Notes: generated from the letters alone by a model not told the origin. 50,664 bases of DNA from an uncultured Arthrobacter sp. (GCF_902805515.1 NZ_CADCTE010000039.1:1-50664); one strand, 5' to 3'. Positions 26,931 through 34,768 are shown, counted from the first letter of the stretch. Translations and numbers: made by a program.

Positions 26931-27163
26931 CCGAAACAGCACCCCAGCGCCTTCCGTGGCACGCTCCTTCGCCGAAATTGCAGCACACCACGCTTTGAAG
27001 CGCCCATAACGTGGTGATCTGCGGTTTCAACGACAATGACCCCGGCCCTGTACCACTCCATCTCCGCGAAACAGCAGCACACCACCTTCCGCGGCACACC
27101 CCTCCGCCGAAACTGCAGCACACCACGCATTGAAGCGCCCATGACGTGGTGATCTGCCGAATC
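26931..27163. repeat. Left repeat array: two 51-nt palindromic units and two half units, tandemly duplicated at 135 bp
   Basis: Full units at 26972-27022 and 27107-27157 (48 of 51 identical), each preceded by a half unit starting at 26931 and 27066. Everything recurs at a fixed 135-bp offset with no gap. Each unit begins CCGAAAYTGCAGCACACCAC and ends GTGGTGATCTGC, so it folds into a hairpin: outer 10 bp (including U-G pairs), a 2x2 internal loop, 7 bp CACCACG/CGTGGTG, and a small CGCTT/AAGCG stem in the loop of the first unit. Confidence 0.93.
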
Positions 27164-27227
27164 AACCGAGAAGGACGGCGGCGACAGCGCCGCGCGCGCC
27201 CATCGAATGGCCGCCGTGGATCTTGGC

Positions 27228-28175
27228 TTACCCGTCTGAGCGGCCGTCCCAGCCGTTCCGCATCAGGGCATCCCGCACCTTCACCACTGCCGCTGCTGAA
27301 CCGAACGCGTCCATGAAGCGAGCGGTGATGATGACCTGTGTCCATCCCGCGCGCACGGTTGCTTCATTGCGCGCAATGTCCAGCTCCTGCCGCCCCCGCT
27401 CGAAGTGGTGTACGCCGTCGTACTGGATGGCGACCTTGTAACTCGGGTACGCGAGATCTGGCCATACGACGTGACCGCCGGCTTCGTCGGTGATGACCCA
27501 CCCCAGCACGGGTTCTGGGAGACCCGCCCGGACGAGGGCGAGACGGAGCATTGTCTCTGATGCCGAATCACATCCCACGCGGACCAGCGGCAATGCCTCC
27601 CGCGCAGTGCGCACTCCCCGTGACCGGAGGTGGGTCGTCAGCATCTGCGACAGCTCCTCGACCGATGCCAAGGCCTCCCGCTTTTCCGCGAAAATCCTGT
27701 GGTTTCGGTTCACTACGTGATCCCCGGCCGCCACCAGGGCATCGACTGAGATGAGCTGTGCAAGGTCGAACCAGGTCCGCGCCGGGGTGGTGACCGGAAT
27801 ACCATCGAGGGTTGTCGTCTCCGTCGGCGGAAGCTTCATCGAATGGCCCCGCACGCCCTTGCGGCGAGGGGCCGACGTCCCGTGCGGACAGATGAGATGC
27901 ACGGCAAAACCGGGCCCAAGGTCACCCGGCAGGGGGATCGCCCACAGGCTTGCGGCCGTCGAGAAACCAACAACCGCCCCCGGGGTCACTCTAAGCAGCG
28001 GGCGCAAGGAGTCGGCGAGCGCCTGTGCTGCGCCCCACGGCACCCGTATTCCCCGGCTCGGCGTCGTGAGATCAGACGATTCCGTCCGCCGTCGGGAAAC
28101 ACCGGTAAACCTCGCCTCCTCAAGGGTGAAGGAACGGCCGGCGAGGGCCCGCGGCAGGGGTTGTGGAGAGCGCAT
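27228..28175 (-). CDS. Vsr/DUF559-like PD-(D/E)XK nuclease domain protein with AbiEi-like N-terminus
   Basis: 315 aa. The N-terminal ~80 residues (FTLEEARFTGVSRRR ... SRGIRVP ... GFSTAASLWAIPLP) resemble the winged-helix part of AbiEi-type proteins. The C-terminal ~110 residues look like a Vsr/DUF559 nuclease: E207 in SETMLR, D240 in WPDLAYP, then KVAIQYDGVHH. The second acid usually written EYDG is Q251 here, so activity is uncertain. ATG 28175 has GACACT 6 nt upstream (leaderless pattern); GTG 28250 is the alternative. It is the only gene inside a cassette bracketed by 51-nt palindromes. Not a transposase or integrase by any motif seen. Confidence 0.78.
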   Translation of the reverse strand: MRSPQPLPRALAGRSFTLEEARFTGVSRRRTESSDLTTPSRGIRVPWGAAQALADSLRPLLRVTPGAVVGFSTAASLWAIPLPGDLGPGFAVHLICPHGTSAPRRKGVRGHSMKLPPTETTTLDGIPVTTPARTWFDLAQLISVDALVAAGDHVVNRNHRIFAEKREALASVEELSQMLTTHLRSRGVRTAREALPLVRVGCDSASETMLRLALVRAGLPEPVLGWVITDEAGGHVVWPDLAYPSYKVAIQYDGVHHFERGRQELDIARNEATVRAGWTQVIITARFMDAFGSAAAVVKVRDALMRNGWDGRSDG

Positions 28176-28263
28176 GCGGCCAGTGTCGGGAAGATGCCCG
28201 GGCCATTGGCGTCGGATCCGCTCTATGTGGATGAGGGGCAGGAGCACCACCGCCCGTCATCCA

Positions 28264-28512
28264 CCGAAACTGCAGATCACCACGCTTCACGCGCCCCGAA
28301 AGGTGGTTAGCTGCACACTCGCCGATTGGACCTGCGCGCCAGACTCGCCAAACGCCCGTGCTCACCACCGAAACTGCAGATCACCACGCTTCACGCGCCC
28401 CGGAAGGTGGTTAGCTGCACACTCGGCGCATAGAGGGCGAAGCCGGCCACGCGAGCCTCTGGCGAAACTGCAGATCACCACGCTTCACGCGCCCCGGAAG
28501 GTGGTTATCTGC
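28264..28512. repeat. Right repeat array: three 51-nt palindromic units
   Basis: Units at 28264-28314, 28368-28418 and 28462-28512. The first and second differ at 1 of 51 positions, the second and third at 2. They align without gaps to the left-hand units and run in the same orientation. Each pairs GCAGAT with ATCTGC (or AGCTGC), then ACCAC with GTGGT, then CTTC with GAAG around a short GC loop. Spacers of about 43-53 nt are not conserved, apart from CACTCGGCGCAT after units 2 and 3. No gene fits in 28176-28577. Confidence 0.95.
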
Positions 28513-28573
28513 GCACTCGGCGCATGGAGGGCACACTCGGCGCTCGGGGGTGCACACCGGCGCTTGGAGCGCG
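28513..28573. repeat. Degenerate 20-21-bp tandem repeats next to dcd
   Basis: Three imperfect copies built on GCACTCGGCGCATGGAGGG, CACACTCGGCGCTCGGGGG and CACACCGGCGCTTGGAGCG, ending 5 bp before the dcd stop codon. Confidence 0.75.
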
Positions 28574-28577
28574 GGAC

Positions 28578-29153
28578 CTAGATCGAGGTCCTGTGGAAGT
28601 TCAGGTGGCTGCGGGAGGCGGTGGGGCCGCGCTGGCCCTGATACCGGTTGCCGTACTCGCCCGAACCGTACGCGTGCTCCGCCGGCGAGGTCAGCCGGAA
28701 GAAGCACAGCTGGCCGATCTTCGAGCCCGGCCAGAGCTTGATCGGCAGGGTCGCCATATTGGAGAGCTCAAGGGTGACATGGCCGGAGAACCCCGGATCG
28801 ATGAACCCGGCGGTGGAGTGGGTGAGCAGGCCCAGGCGCCCCAGTGAGGACTTGCCCTCGAGCCGCGCCGCGACGTCGTCGGGCAGGGTCACCGCTTCGT
28901 AGGTCGACCCCAGCACGAACTCCCCCGGGTGGAGGATGAACGGCTCATCCGGGGCCACCTCGACGAGCCTGGTCAGGTCCGGCTGGTCCTCGGCCGGGTC
29001 GATGTGGGCGTACTTGTGGTTGTCGAACAACCGGAAGTACCGATCGATCCGCACGTCGACGCTGGACGGCTGGACCATCGCCGGGTCGTAGGGATCCAGC
29101 TCGATGCGGGAGGCGGAAATTTCGGCACGGATATCACGGTCAGAGAACAGCAC
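28578..29153 (-). CDS. dcd: dCTP deaminase (probably bifunctional dCTP deaminase/dUTP diphosphatase)
   Basis: 191 aa. Converts dCTP to dUTP and probably on to dUMP, feeding thymidylate synthesis while keeping dUTP low. [11 protein letters not shown] and [21 protein letters not shown] match the actinobacterial Dcd-Dut form, which carries both activities in Mycobacterium tuberculosis. GTG start with a TAGTTT -10 box 6 nt upstream, inside the 18-bp gap after the dioxygenase gene. Its 3' end touches the repeat array. Confidence 0.95.
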   Translation of the reverse strand: MLFSDRDIRAEISASRIELDPYDPAMVQPSSVDVRIDRYFRLFDNHKYAHIDPAEDQPDLTRLVEVAPDEPFILHPGEFVLGSTYEAVTLPDDVAARLEGKSSLGRLGLLTHSTAGFIDPGFSGHVTLELSNMATLPIKLWPGSKIGQLCFFRLTSPAEHAYGSGEYGNRYQGQRGPTASRSHLNFHRTSI

Positions 29154-29159
29154 GCTACA

Positions 29160-29165
29160 AAACTA
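29160..29165 (-). promoter_or_regulatory. -10 box for leaderless dcd
   Basis: TAGTTT on the minus strand, 6 nt before GTG 29153. Confidence 0.6.
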
Positions 29166-29171
29166 CAGGAG

Positions 29172-30026
29172 TCAGCGGCCGATCTCGGTGCGCACGGCGA
29201 ACAGCTCCGGGAAGAAGGTCAGCTCGAGCGCCCGCTGCAGGAAGCCGACGCCGGAAGAGCCGCCGGTGCCCTGCTTGAAGCCGATGGTGCGGGCAACGGT
29301 CTTCAGGTGCCGGAACCGCCACAGCTGGAAATTGTCCTCAAGGTCGACGAGCTCCTCGCAGGCCTCGTAGACATCCCAGTTGGCCGCGGCGTTCTCGTAC
29401 ACCTCCTTGTACACCTGGACGAGCGCGGGGGTGAAGACGTGCGCGGTGCTCACGTCGCGGTTCAGCAGCTCCTCGGGGACCGCGTAGCCGCGCCGGGCGA
29501 GGTAGGCGATGAACTCGTCGTAGATGCTGCTTTCGGTAAGCAGGCCCGAGAGCAGTGAGTGCGCGGCCTCGTCGTCGGCGAATACCGCCAGCATCGCCTC
29601 GTTCTTGTTGCCGAGCAGGAACTCCACCGCCCGGTACTGGTAGGACTGGAAACCGCTCGCCGAGCCGAGGTCGCCACGGAATTCGGCATACTCCGACGGC
29701 GTGAGGGTGGCCAGCACCGACCACTGTTCGGTGAGCGAGCGCTGGATGTGCTTGATCCGGGCGATGCCCTTCATGGCGGCGCGCAGGTCGTCGGCGCGCA
29801 GGAACCGGCGGACCCCGCCGAGTTCGTGAAGAACGAGCTTTAGCCACAGTTCCGAGGTCTGGTGCTGGATGATGAAGAGCATTTCGTCGTGGTGCTCGGG
29901 CCGGCTGACCGGCTGCTGCGCGGCGAGCAGCAGGTCAAGGCGCAGGTAGGAGCCGTAGCTCATCTTGTCCGCAAAATCCCGTTCGATCCCGGCCTCGAGG
30001 CTGCGGGTGTTCTTCTCGACACTCAT
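29172..30026 (-). CDS. kynA: Tryptophan 2,3-dioxygenase
   Basis: Heme enzyme that opens the indole ring of tryptophan to N-formylkynurenine, the first step of the kynurenine pathway. 284 aa, normal length. Family segments: SYGSYLRLDLLL, HHDEMLFIIQHQTSELWLKL with the distal-site His, SGFQSYQYRAVEFLLGNKN, and LEDNFQLWRFRHLKTVARTIGFKQGTGGSSG, which carries the proximal heme His and substrate loop. No other kynurenine genes are nearby. ATG fixed by TACTGT 6 nt upstream. Confidence 0.96.
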   Translation of the reverse strand: MSVEKNTRSLEAGIERDFADKMSYGSYLRLDLLLAAQQPVSRPEHHDEMLFIIQHQTSELWLKLVLHELGGVRRFLRADDLRAAMKGIARIKHIQRSLTEQWSVLATLTPSEYAEFRGDLGSASGFQSYQYRAVEFLLGNKNEAMLAVFADDEAAHSLLSGLLTESSIYDEFIAYLARRGYAVPEELLNRDVSTAHVFTPALVQVYKEVYENAAANWDVYEACEELVDLEDNFQLWRFRHLKTVARTIGFKQGTGGSSGVGFLQRALELTFFPELFAVRTEIGR

Positions 30027-30032
30027 GGCTCA

Positions 30033-30038
30033 ACAGTA
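30033..30038 (-). promoter_or_regulatory. -10 box for leaderless kynA
   Basis: TACTGT on the minus strand, 6 nt before ATG 30026. Confidence 0.6.
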
Positions 30039-30144
30039 CGACCAGCTCCACCGGGGTCCACCGCCACGGCAGCGGGTGTCGCGGCGGCGGGTCATTGATG
30101 GGTGTCGGTGCCGGGGTTTAGGTTGGGACCAACCGAGGAGGCCC

Positions 30145-31191
30145 ATGCACCCGCACTGCAGCATCGTCCCGCCCCACCTGCTGGCCCATCTGGCGGCGGT
30201 GGATGACCCCCGGCATGCGGTGGCGGCCCGGGCCGCCCGCAGGGCCCTCGTGCAGCTCGACCCCCTGCTGGCCGGCCGGGAGGAGGCCTTCGCGGCGCCG
30301 GTGCCGCCACGCACCGCGGTGGGCCGGCCGCTGGAGCGGAGGATCTCCGACGCCGGAGGGCAGGAAATCCTGCCCGGCACGCTGGTCCGGGGCGAGGGCG
30401 ACGCCGCGACCGGGGATGCGGCCACCGATGAGGCCTACGACGGCCTGGGCGCCACCGATGCCCTCTTCCGCCAGGTGTACGGAAGGGCGTCCATCGACGG
30501 CGCCGGCCTGCCACTCGCGGCGACCGTGCACTACGGGGAGCTGTACGACAACGCGTTCTGGGACGGCGAACGCATGGTGTTCGGCGACGGCGACGGCGAT
30601 GTCTTCGGCCGTTTCACCCGGTCCCTGACTGTGATCAGCCATGAACTGACCCACGGTTTCACCCAGTATTCGACCAATCTGGTCTACGAGGGTCAGTCGG
30701 GTGCGCTCAACGAATCCCTCTCGGACGTCTTCGGCGTGCTCGTCGAACAGCACCACCTCGGGCAGACTGTTGACCAGGCCAGCTGGCTCGTGGGCGAGGG
30801 AGTGTTCACCGATCAGGTGCAGGGCCGGGCCCTGCGGTCGCTGGCCGCCCCGGGAACCGCCTACGACGACGATGTGCTGGGCCGGGATCCCCAGCCCGCG
30901 ACCATGTCGGACTTCGTGATCACCACCTCCGACAACGGCGGCGTCCACATCAACTCCGGCATCCCCAACCATGCCTTCTACCTCACGGCGCTGCACCTGG
31001 GCGGCTATGCCTGGGAGCGGGCGGGCAGGATCTGGTTCGACGCCGCGGTCGGCGGCGGCATCCAGGCCAACAGCGGATTCCGCCTCTTCGCCGACGTGAC
31101 GCAGGAGGCTGCTCGAGCCCGGTTCGGGCAGGACTCGGCGGAGCACGAAGCGGTGAGGCAGGCGTGGGCGAAGGTCGAGGTGACCGGGTGA
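30145..31191 (+). CDS. M4 family metallopeptidase, protealysin-like
   Basis: 348-aa thermolysin-family zinc protease. HELTH (166-170) and the third ligand E190 in NESLSD are intact. Unlike secreted thermolysins it has no signal peptide and only a short propeptide with PPHLL at residues 9-13, the mark of protealysin-type enzymes. The next gene encodes an emfourin-like inhibitor and overlaps by 4 nt (GTGA). ATG 30145 is preceded by GAGGAGG; the frame upstream overlaps kynA in antisense. Probably cytoplasmic, with cleavage targets unknown. Confidence 0.92.
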   Translation: MHPHCSIVPPHLLAHLAAVDDPRHAVAARAARRALVQLDPLLAGREEAFAAPVPPRTAVGRPLERRISDAGGQEILPGTLVRGEGDAATGDAATDEAYDGLGATDALFRQVYGRASIDGAGLPLAATVHYGELYDNAFWDGERMVFGDGDGDVFGRFTRSLTVISHELTHGFTQYSTNLVYEGQSGALNESLSDVFGVLVEQHHLGQTVDQASWLVGEGVFTDQVQGRALRSLAAPGTAYDDDVLGRDPQPATMSDFVITTSDNGGVHINSGIPNHAFYLTALHLGGYAWERAGRIWFDAAVGGGIQANSGFRLFADVTQEAARARFGQDSAEHEAVRQAWAKVEVTG

Positions 31192-31466
31192 GGGTCGAAA
31201 TCTCCCGGTCGGGGGGCTTCGCCGGCATGACCCGGACCTGGAGCCTTGAGGTGAGCCCCGCCGAGGCCGAGGAGAGGTGGCTTCCGCTGGCGGACCGGGC
31301 GGCGGAAGCGCCCCAGGAGGAGGAATCCCGGCGGGAGCGGGACCAGCGCGACCGTTACGTCTATCACATCGTGATCGGCTACCAGGAGGTGACCCTGCCG
31401 GAGAGCCGGCTCGACGAGCCGTGGAAGGAACTGATCGAACGCGCCCGGCGCGGGTCGACCGGCTGA
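31188..31466 (+). CDS. Emfourin-like protealysin inhibitor
   Basis: 92-aa protein starting MRVEISRSGGFAGMTRTWSLE and containing RYVYHIVIG and LPESRLDEPWKELIERAR, the layout of emfourin (M4in), a tight-binding inhibitor of protealysin-like proteases encoded in the same operon in Serratia. GTG 31188 overlaps the protease stop, so inhibitor and enzyme are made together. Assignment rests on sequence resemblance plus the diagnostic neighbourhood. Confidence 0.85.
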   Translation: MRVEISRSGGFAGMTRTWSLEVSPAEAEERWLPLADRAAEAPQEEESRRERDQRDRYVYHIVIGYQEVTLPESRLDEPWKELIERARRGSTG

Positions 31467-31625
31467 CCGCGCTGACGGCAGGCCCGCCCCGGCGCAGGCA
31501 CCACCCGGCGCAGGCTCGGGCAGCGCCCGATCCCCCGCCGGAACCGTCCCTGCCGCGCCGTAGTGCGGCGGTCGCGGCCCGCCCGGCCGAAATGTTGTAG
31601 GGTTATGGAGCGGTTCAACCGCAGT

Positions 31626-31696
31626 GCGGGCGTAGCTCAATGGTAGAGCGCTAGCTTCCCAAGCTCGATACGCGGGTTCGATTCCCGTCGCCCGCT
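31626..31696 (+). tRNA. tRNA-Gly (anticodon CCC)
   Basis: Acceptor stem GCGGGCG / CGCCCGC is perfect, the D arm is GCTC/GAGC, the anticodon loop is TTCCCAA, and the T arm is CGGG-TTCGATT-CCCG. No CCA is encoded. The anticodon stem CTAGC / GCTCG has one mismatch (T-C at position 28:42). Decodes GGG. The preceding 160 bp hold TAGGGT at 31598-31603 as a possible -10 box and no gene. Confidence 0.95.
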
Positions 31697-31778
31697 CACT
31701 TTCCCCGGCCGCGGCTCTCCGCGGCCCGGGCCCTGTGCGCTGTGAGCGATCCCGTCCTTTCCGCCTCACCGGCGGCAG

Positions 31779-31784
31779 TATCCT
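31779..31784 (+). promoter_or_regulatory. -10 box for leaderless panD
   Basis: TATCCT, 8 nt before ATG 31793. Confidence 0.5.
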
Positions 31785-31792
31785 TGATCCTG

Positions 31793-32218
31793 ATGAACCG
31801 GACAATGTTTAAATCCAAGATCCACCGGGCCACGGTGACCCACGCCGACCTCCACTACGTCGGCTCGGTCACCGTCGACCTCGATCTCCTCGATGCCGCC
31901 GATATCCTCCCCGGCGAGCTCGTGTCGATCGTCGACATCACCAACGGTGCACGCCTTGAGACCTACACCATCGCCGGCGAGCGCGGTTCCGGAGTAATCG
32001 GCATCAACGGGGCCGCGGCCCACCTGGTTCACCGCGGCGACCTGGTCATCCTCATCACCTACGCGTCAATGACGGACGAGGAAGCCCGGGCCTACGTCCC
32101 GTCGGTGGTCCACGTGGACGCCGGCAACCGGATCCTCCAGCAGGGCACCGACCCTGCCGAGGCCGTGACCGCGGACCTGCAGCGCCCGCCGCACGCCGTG
32201 GACGCCGCGGCCCGCTAA
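31793..32218 (+). CDS. panD: Aspartate 1-decarboxylase precursor
   Basis: Pyruvoyl enzyme that makes beta-alanine from aspartate for pantothenate and CoA. 141 aa. Counting from ATG 31793 the self-cleavage site falls exactly at Gly24-Ser25 (HYVGS), the canonical position. [21 protein letters not shown] is the conserved active-site region. The in-frame GTG at 31742 would add 17 residues and break this numbering, and TATCCT upstream supports the shorter, leaderless start. Confidence 0.95.
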   Translation: MNRTMFKSKIHRATVTHADLHYVGSVTVDLDLLDAADILPGELVSIVDITNGARLETYTIAGERGSGVIGINGAAAHLVHRGDLVILITYASMTDEEARAYVPSVVHVDAGNRILQQGTDPAEAVTADLQRPPHAVDAAAR

Positions 32219-32453
32219 GCCCGCAGGCACCGGCCGGCCACCCTCAAACCGGCCTCCGTCATGCGTCCGTCGTGGATAAACGCCTTCTGCCTCTCCCGGC
32301 ACATCCGCCACACCTGCATCTGATTAGTAAGCCTCCTGTCTAGCGCATTCCGCGCTCTGGGCTTATGGTCAAAAAGCACGCAGGTTGTCTGGGCTGGCGC
32401 CTCGCTCGAAGCGTCGGCTGGGTTGTCTACAAAGATGTGGAGGCTCGGTAGGT
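32219..32453 (+). promoter_or_regulatory. Upstream region of the sugar ABC operon with short palindrome
   Basis: 235 bp without a gene. AGCGC-ATTCC-GCGCT (32342-32356) is a perfect 5-bp inverted repeat just upstream of a possible -10 box TATGGT (32364-32369). It is a candidate operator; it does not look like a standard LacI site. The tail holds the GGAGG (32439-32443) of the first gene. Confidence 0.4.
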
Positions 32454-33767
32454 ATGCCGACAAGGAAACGAAATTCCACCCGCAATCGATCGCGCGCCGG
32501 CACCGTGGCATCGGTGCTGGCAGGCACGCTGCTTATGAGCGGATGCGGACCGGCGGACGGCACCGAAACCCTGACCTGGTACATCAACCCGGACGCCGGC
32601 GGTCAGGCCGACATCGCGGAGCGCTGCACCGAAGAGGCCGGGGGCGCCTACCGGATCGAGACCTCCCTCCTCCCCAGCGACGCCGCCTCCCAGCGCGAAC
32701 AGCTCGCCCGGCGCCTGGCAGCCGGAGACTCCTCCCTCGATATCATGAGCCTGGACCCGCCGTTCATCCCCGAACTCGCGGAGCCGGGTTTTCTCGCTCC
32801 TGTGCCCGACGACGTCGCCGAGAGCACCACGCAGAACGTTGTCGAGGGGGCCCTGGCGGGGGCGACCTGGAAGGACGAGCTGGTCACTATCCCCTTCTGG
32901 GCCAACACGCAGATCCTCTGGTACCGCAAGTCGGTGGCCGAGGCGGCCGGGCTGGACATGTCCAAGCCGGTCACCTGGGATCAGCTGATCGACGCCGCCG
33001 CGGAGCAGGACAAGTACCTCGGCGTCCAGGGCGCCCAGGCCGAGTCGATGACCGTCTGGGTGAACGCCCTGGTCGAATCGGGCGGCGAGTCGATCATCGT
33101 GGACCCGGAGGCGACGTCCGACGAGATTGAACTGGCGCTCGAGTCTCCCGCGGGGCTCGAAGCGGCCCGGATCGTCTCCACGATCGGCGATGAGGGACTC
33201 GGCGGTCCCGGCCTGGCCACCCAGGACGAGAACACCTCGATGATCAACTTCCAGGGAGACAACGGATCGTTCATGGTGAACTGGCCCTTCGTCTGGCCCG
33301 CCACCAACGGTGCGGTCGAGGCCGGGACCCTCGATGCGTCACTGATCGAGGACATCGGCTGGGGCATCTACCCCCAGGTCACCGAGGGCGAGGAATCCGC
33401 TCCGCCGCTGGGCGGCATCAGCCTCGGCGTCGGGGCCGCCAGCGACAGCCCGGACCTCGCCTACGAGGCGATCGAATGCATCGTGTCGCCGGAGAACCAA
33501 GCCGAGTACTTCGTCAGTAACGGCAACCCGCCGGCCAACACCGAGGCCTATGAGGATCCACGGATCGAGGAAGCCTTCCCCATGGCCGACACCATTCGGG
33601 AGTCGCTTGAGCAGTCGGCCCCGCGCCCTCAGACCCCGTTCTACAACGAGGTCTCCACGGGCATCCAGCAGACCTGGGCCCCGCCGGCCGGTGTCAATCC
33701 TGAGACGACACCGGAAAATTCAACCGAATTCATCATCTCCGTCCTCCGAGGGGAGCAACTGTTGTGA
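32454..33767 (+). CDS. Sugar ABC transporter substrate-binding lipoprotein (LpqY/ThuE-like)
   Basis: 437-aa extracytoplasmic binding protein. A basic N-terminus, a hydrophobic stretch and the lipobox LMSGC give lipid-modified Cys31. The body has the type-I sugar-binding fold pattern (TIPFWANTQILWYRKSVAEAAGL; NGNPPANTEAY). The closing segment (RPQTPFYNEVSTGIQQTW) resembles LpqY/ThuE, which bind trehalose; the substrate here is inferred only. Start at ATG 32454 with GGAGG upstream; a 69-nt longer frame lacks a signal. Confidence 0.88.
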   Translation: MPTRKRNSTRNRSRAGTVASVLAGTLLMSGCGPADGTETLTWYINPDAGGQADIAERCTEEAGGAYRIETSLLPSDAASQREQLARRLAAGDSSLDIMSLDPPFIPELAEPGFLAPVPDDVAESTTQNVVEGALAGATWKDELVTIPFWANTQILWYRKSVAEAAGLDMSKPVTWDQLIDAAAEQDKYLGVQGAQAESMTVWVNALVESGGESIIVDPEATSDEIELALESPAGLEAARIVSTIGDEGLGGPGLATQDENTSMINFQGDNGSFMVNWPFVWPATNGAVEAGTLDASLIEDIGWGIYPQVTEGEESAPPLGGISLGVGAASDSPDLAYEAIECIVSPENQAEYFVSNGNPPANTEAYEDPRIEEAFPMADTIRESLEQSAPRPQTPFYNEVSTGIQQTWAPPAGVNPETTPENSTEFIISVLRGEQLL

Positions 33768-34768
33768 CTTCCGCAATACCGGCAAAACCCGTCAGCCCCG
33801 ACCTCGAGGCGGAGACAGCGCCGAGCGTCGGGCCCGGGGGCCCCTCCGATAAGAAAGCCGTCGCCCAATACAGCGAACGCGTCCGCGCCGAGCGCCGGCT
33901 CGGCTGGATCCTCGCCGGCCCCGCCTTCATCATCATGCTGGCGGTGACCCTGTATCCGATCCTTCAGGCCATCTACGAGTCCCTGTTCCAGTTCCGGCTC
34001 ACCGCCCCGGATGAACGGGAGTTCATCGGTCTGGGCAACTACCTGGTCATCCTGACCGACAACGTCTGGTGGAAGGACCTCGGAACCACCCTGCTGATCA
34101 CCGTGATCACCGTCGCGGTCGAGCTCGTCCTTGGGTTCGCGCTCGCGCTGGTGATGCACAAGGCCCTCAAGGCGGTCCGCGGACCGCTGCGCACGGCCAT
34201 CCTCGTCCCCTACGGCATCATCACCGTGGTCTCCGCCTTCGCCTGGTTCTACGCCTTCGACATCAACTCCGGGTACGTGAACAGCTGGTTCGCCTGGCTT
34301 CCCGGCATCGACTCCGACCTGAACTGGTTCGCCCAGGGCGGCACGGCCCTGTTCGTCATCATGGCCTCGGAGATCTGGAAGACCACGCCGTTCATCTCGC
34401 TGCTGCTGCTGGCGGGCCTGGCGCAGGTGCCGGATGAGCTGACCGAGGCCGCCAAGGTCGACGGCGCCACCTGGTGGCAGCAGATGCGCAAGGTCATCAT
34501 CCCGAACATGAAGGCCGCGATCATGGTCGCGGTGCTCTTTCGGGCGCTGGACGCCTTCCGGATTTTCGACAATGTGTTCATCATGACCAACGGCGCGTAC
34601 GGCACCGAGGTGCTCTCGCTGCTGGCCTACCGCCAGTCGATCAGCAGGCTTGAGATCGGCCTGGGCTCGGCGGTCTCGGTGCTGCTGTTCCTCTGCGTGC
34701 TGATCATCTGCTTCGTCGCCATCAAGCTGTTCAAGGTGGACCTCGCCGGGGCCCAGGGAGGTAAGTGA
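33764..34768 (+). CDS. Sugar ABC transporter permease (MalF/SugA-like)
   Basis: 334-aa permease with about six spans and a cytoplasmic N-terminal extension of some 45 residues. The EAA loop EAAKVDGATWWQQMRKVIIPNMK docks the ATPase. GTG start overlaps the binding-protein stop (GTGA). Second gene of a four-gene importer. Confidence 0.92.
   Translation: MTSAIPAKPVSPDLEAETAPSVGPGGPSDKKAVAQYSERVRAERRLGWILAGPAFIIMLAVTLYPILQAIYESLFQFRLTAPDEREFIGLGNYLVILTDNVWWKDLGTTLLITVITVAVELVLGFALALVMHKALKAVRGPLRTAILVPYGIITVVSAFAWFYAFDINSGYVNSWFAWLPGIDSDLNWFAQGGTALFVIMASEIWKTTPFISLLLLAGLAQVPDELTEAAKVDGATWWQQMRKVIIPNMKAAIMVAVLFRALDAFRIFDNVFIMTNGAYGTEVLSLLAYRQSISRLEIGLGSAVSVLLFLCVLIICFVAIKLFKVDLAGAQGGK

Noticed and set aside
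26931..28573. CRISPR array
   Set aside because: Repeats are long palindromes with irregular spacing (43-85 nt between units, and a gene between the groups). There are no uniform spacers and no cas genes.
26931..28573. Insertion sequence or transposon
   Set aside because: No transposase motif, no terminal inverted repeats facing each other (all units point the same way) and no obvious target-site duplication. Kept as an open question under findings rather than called a mobile element.
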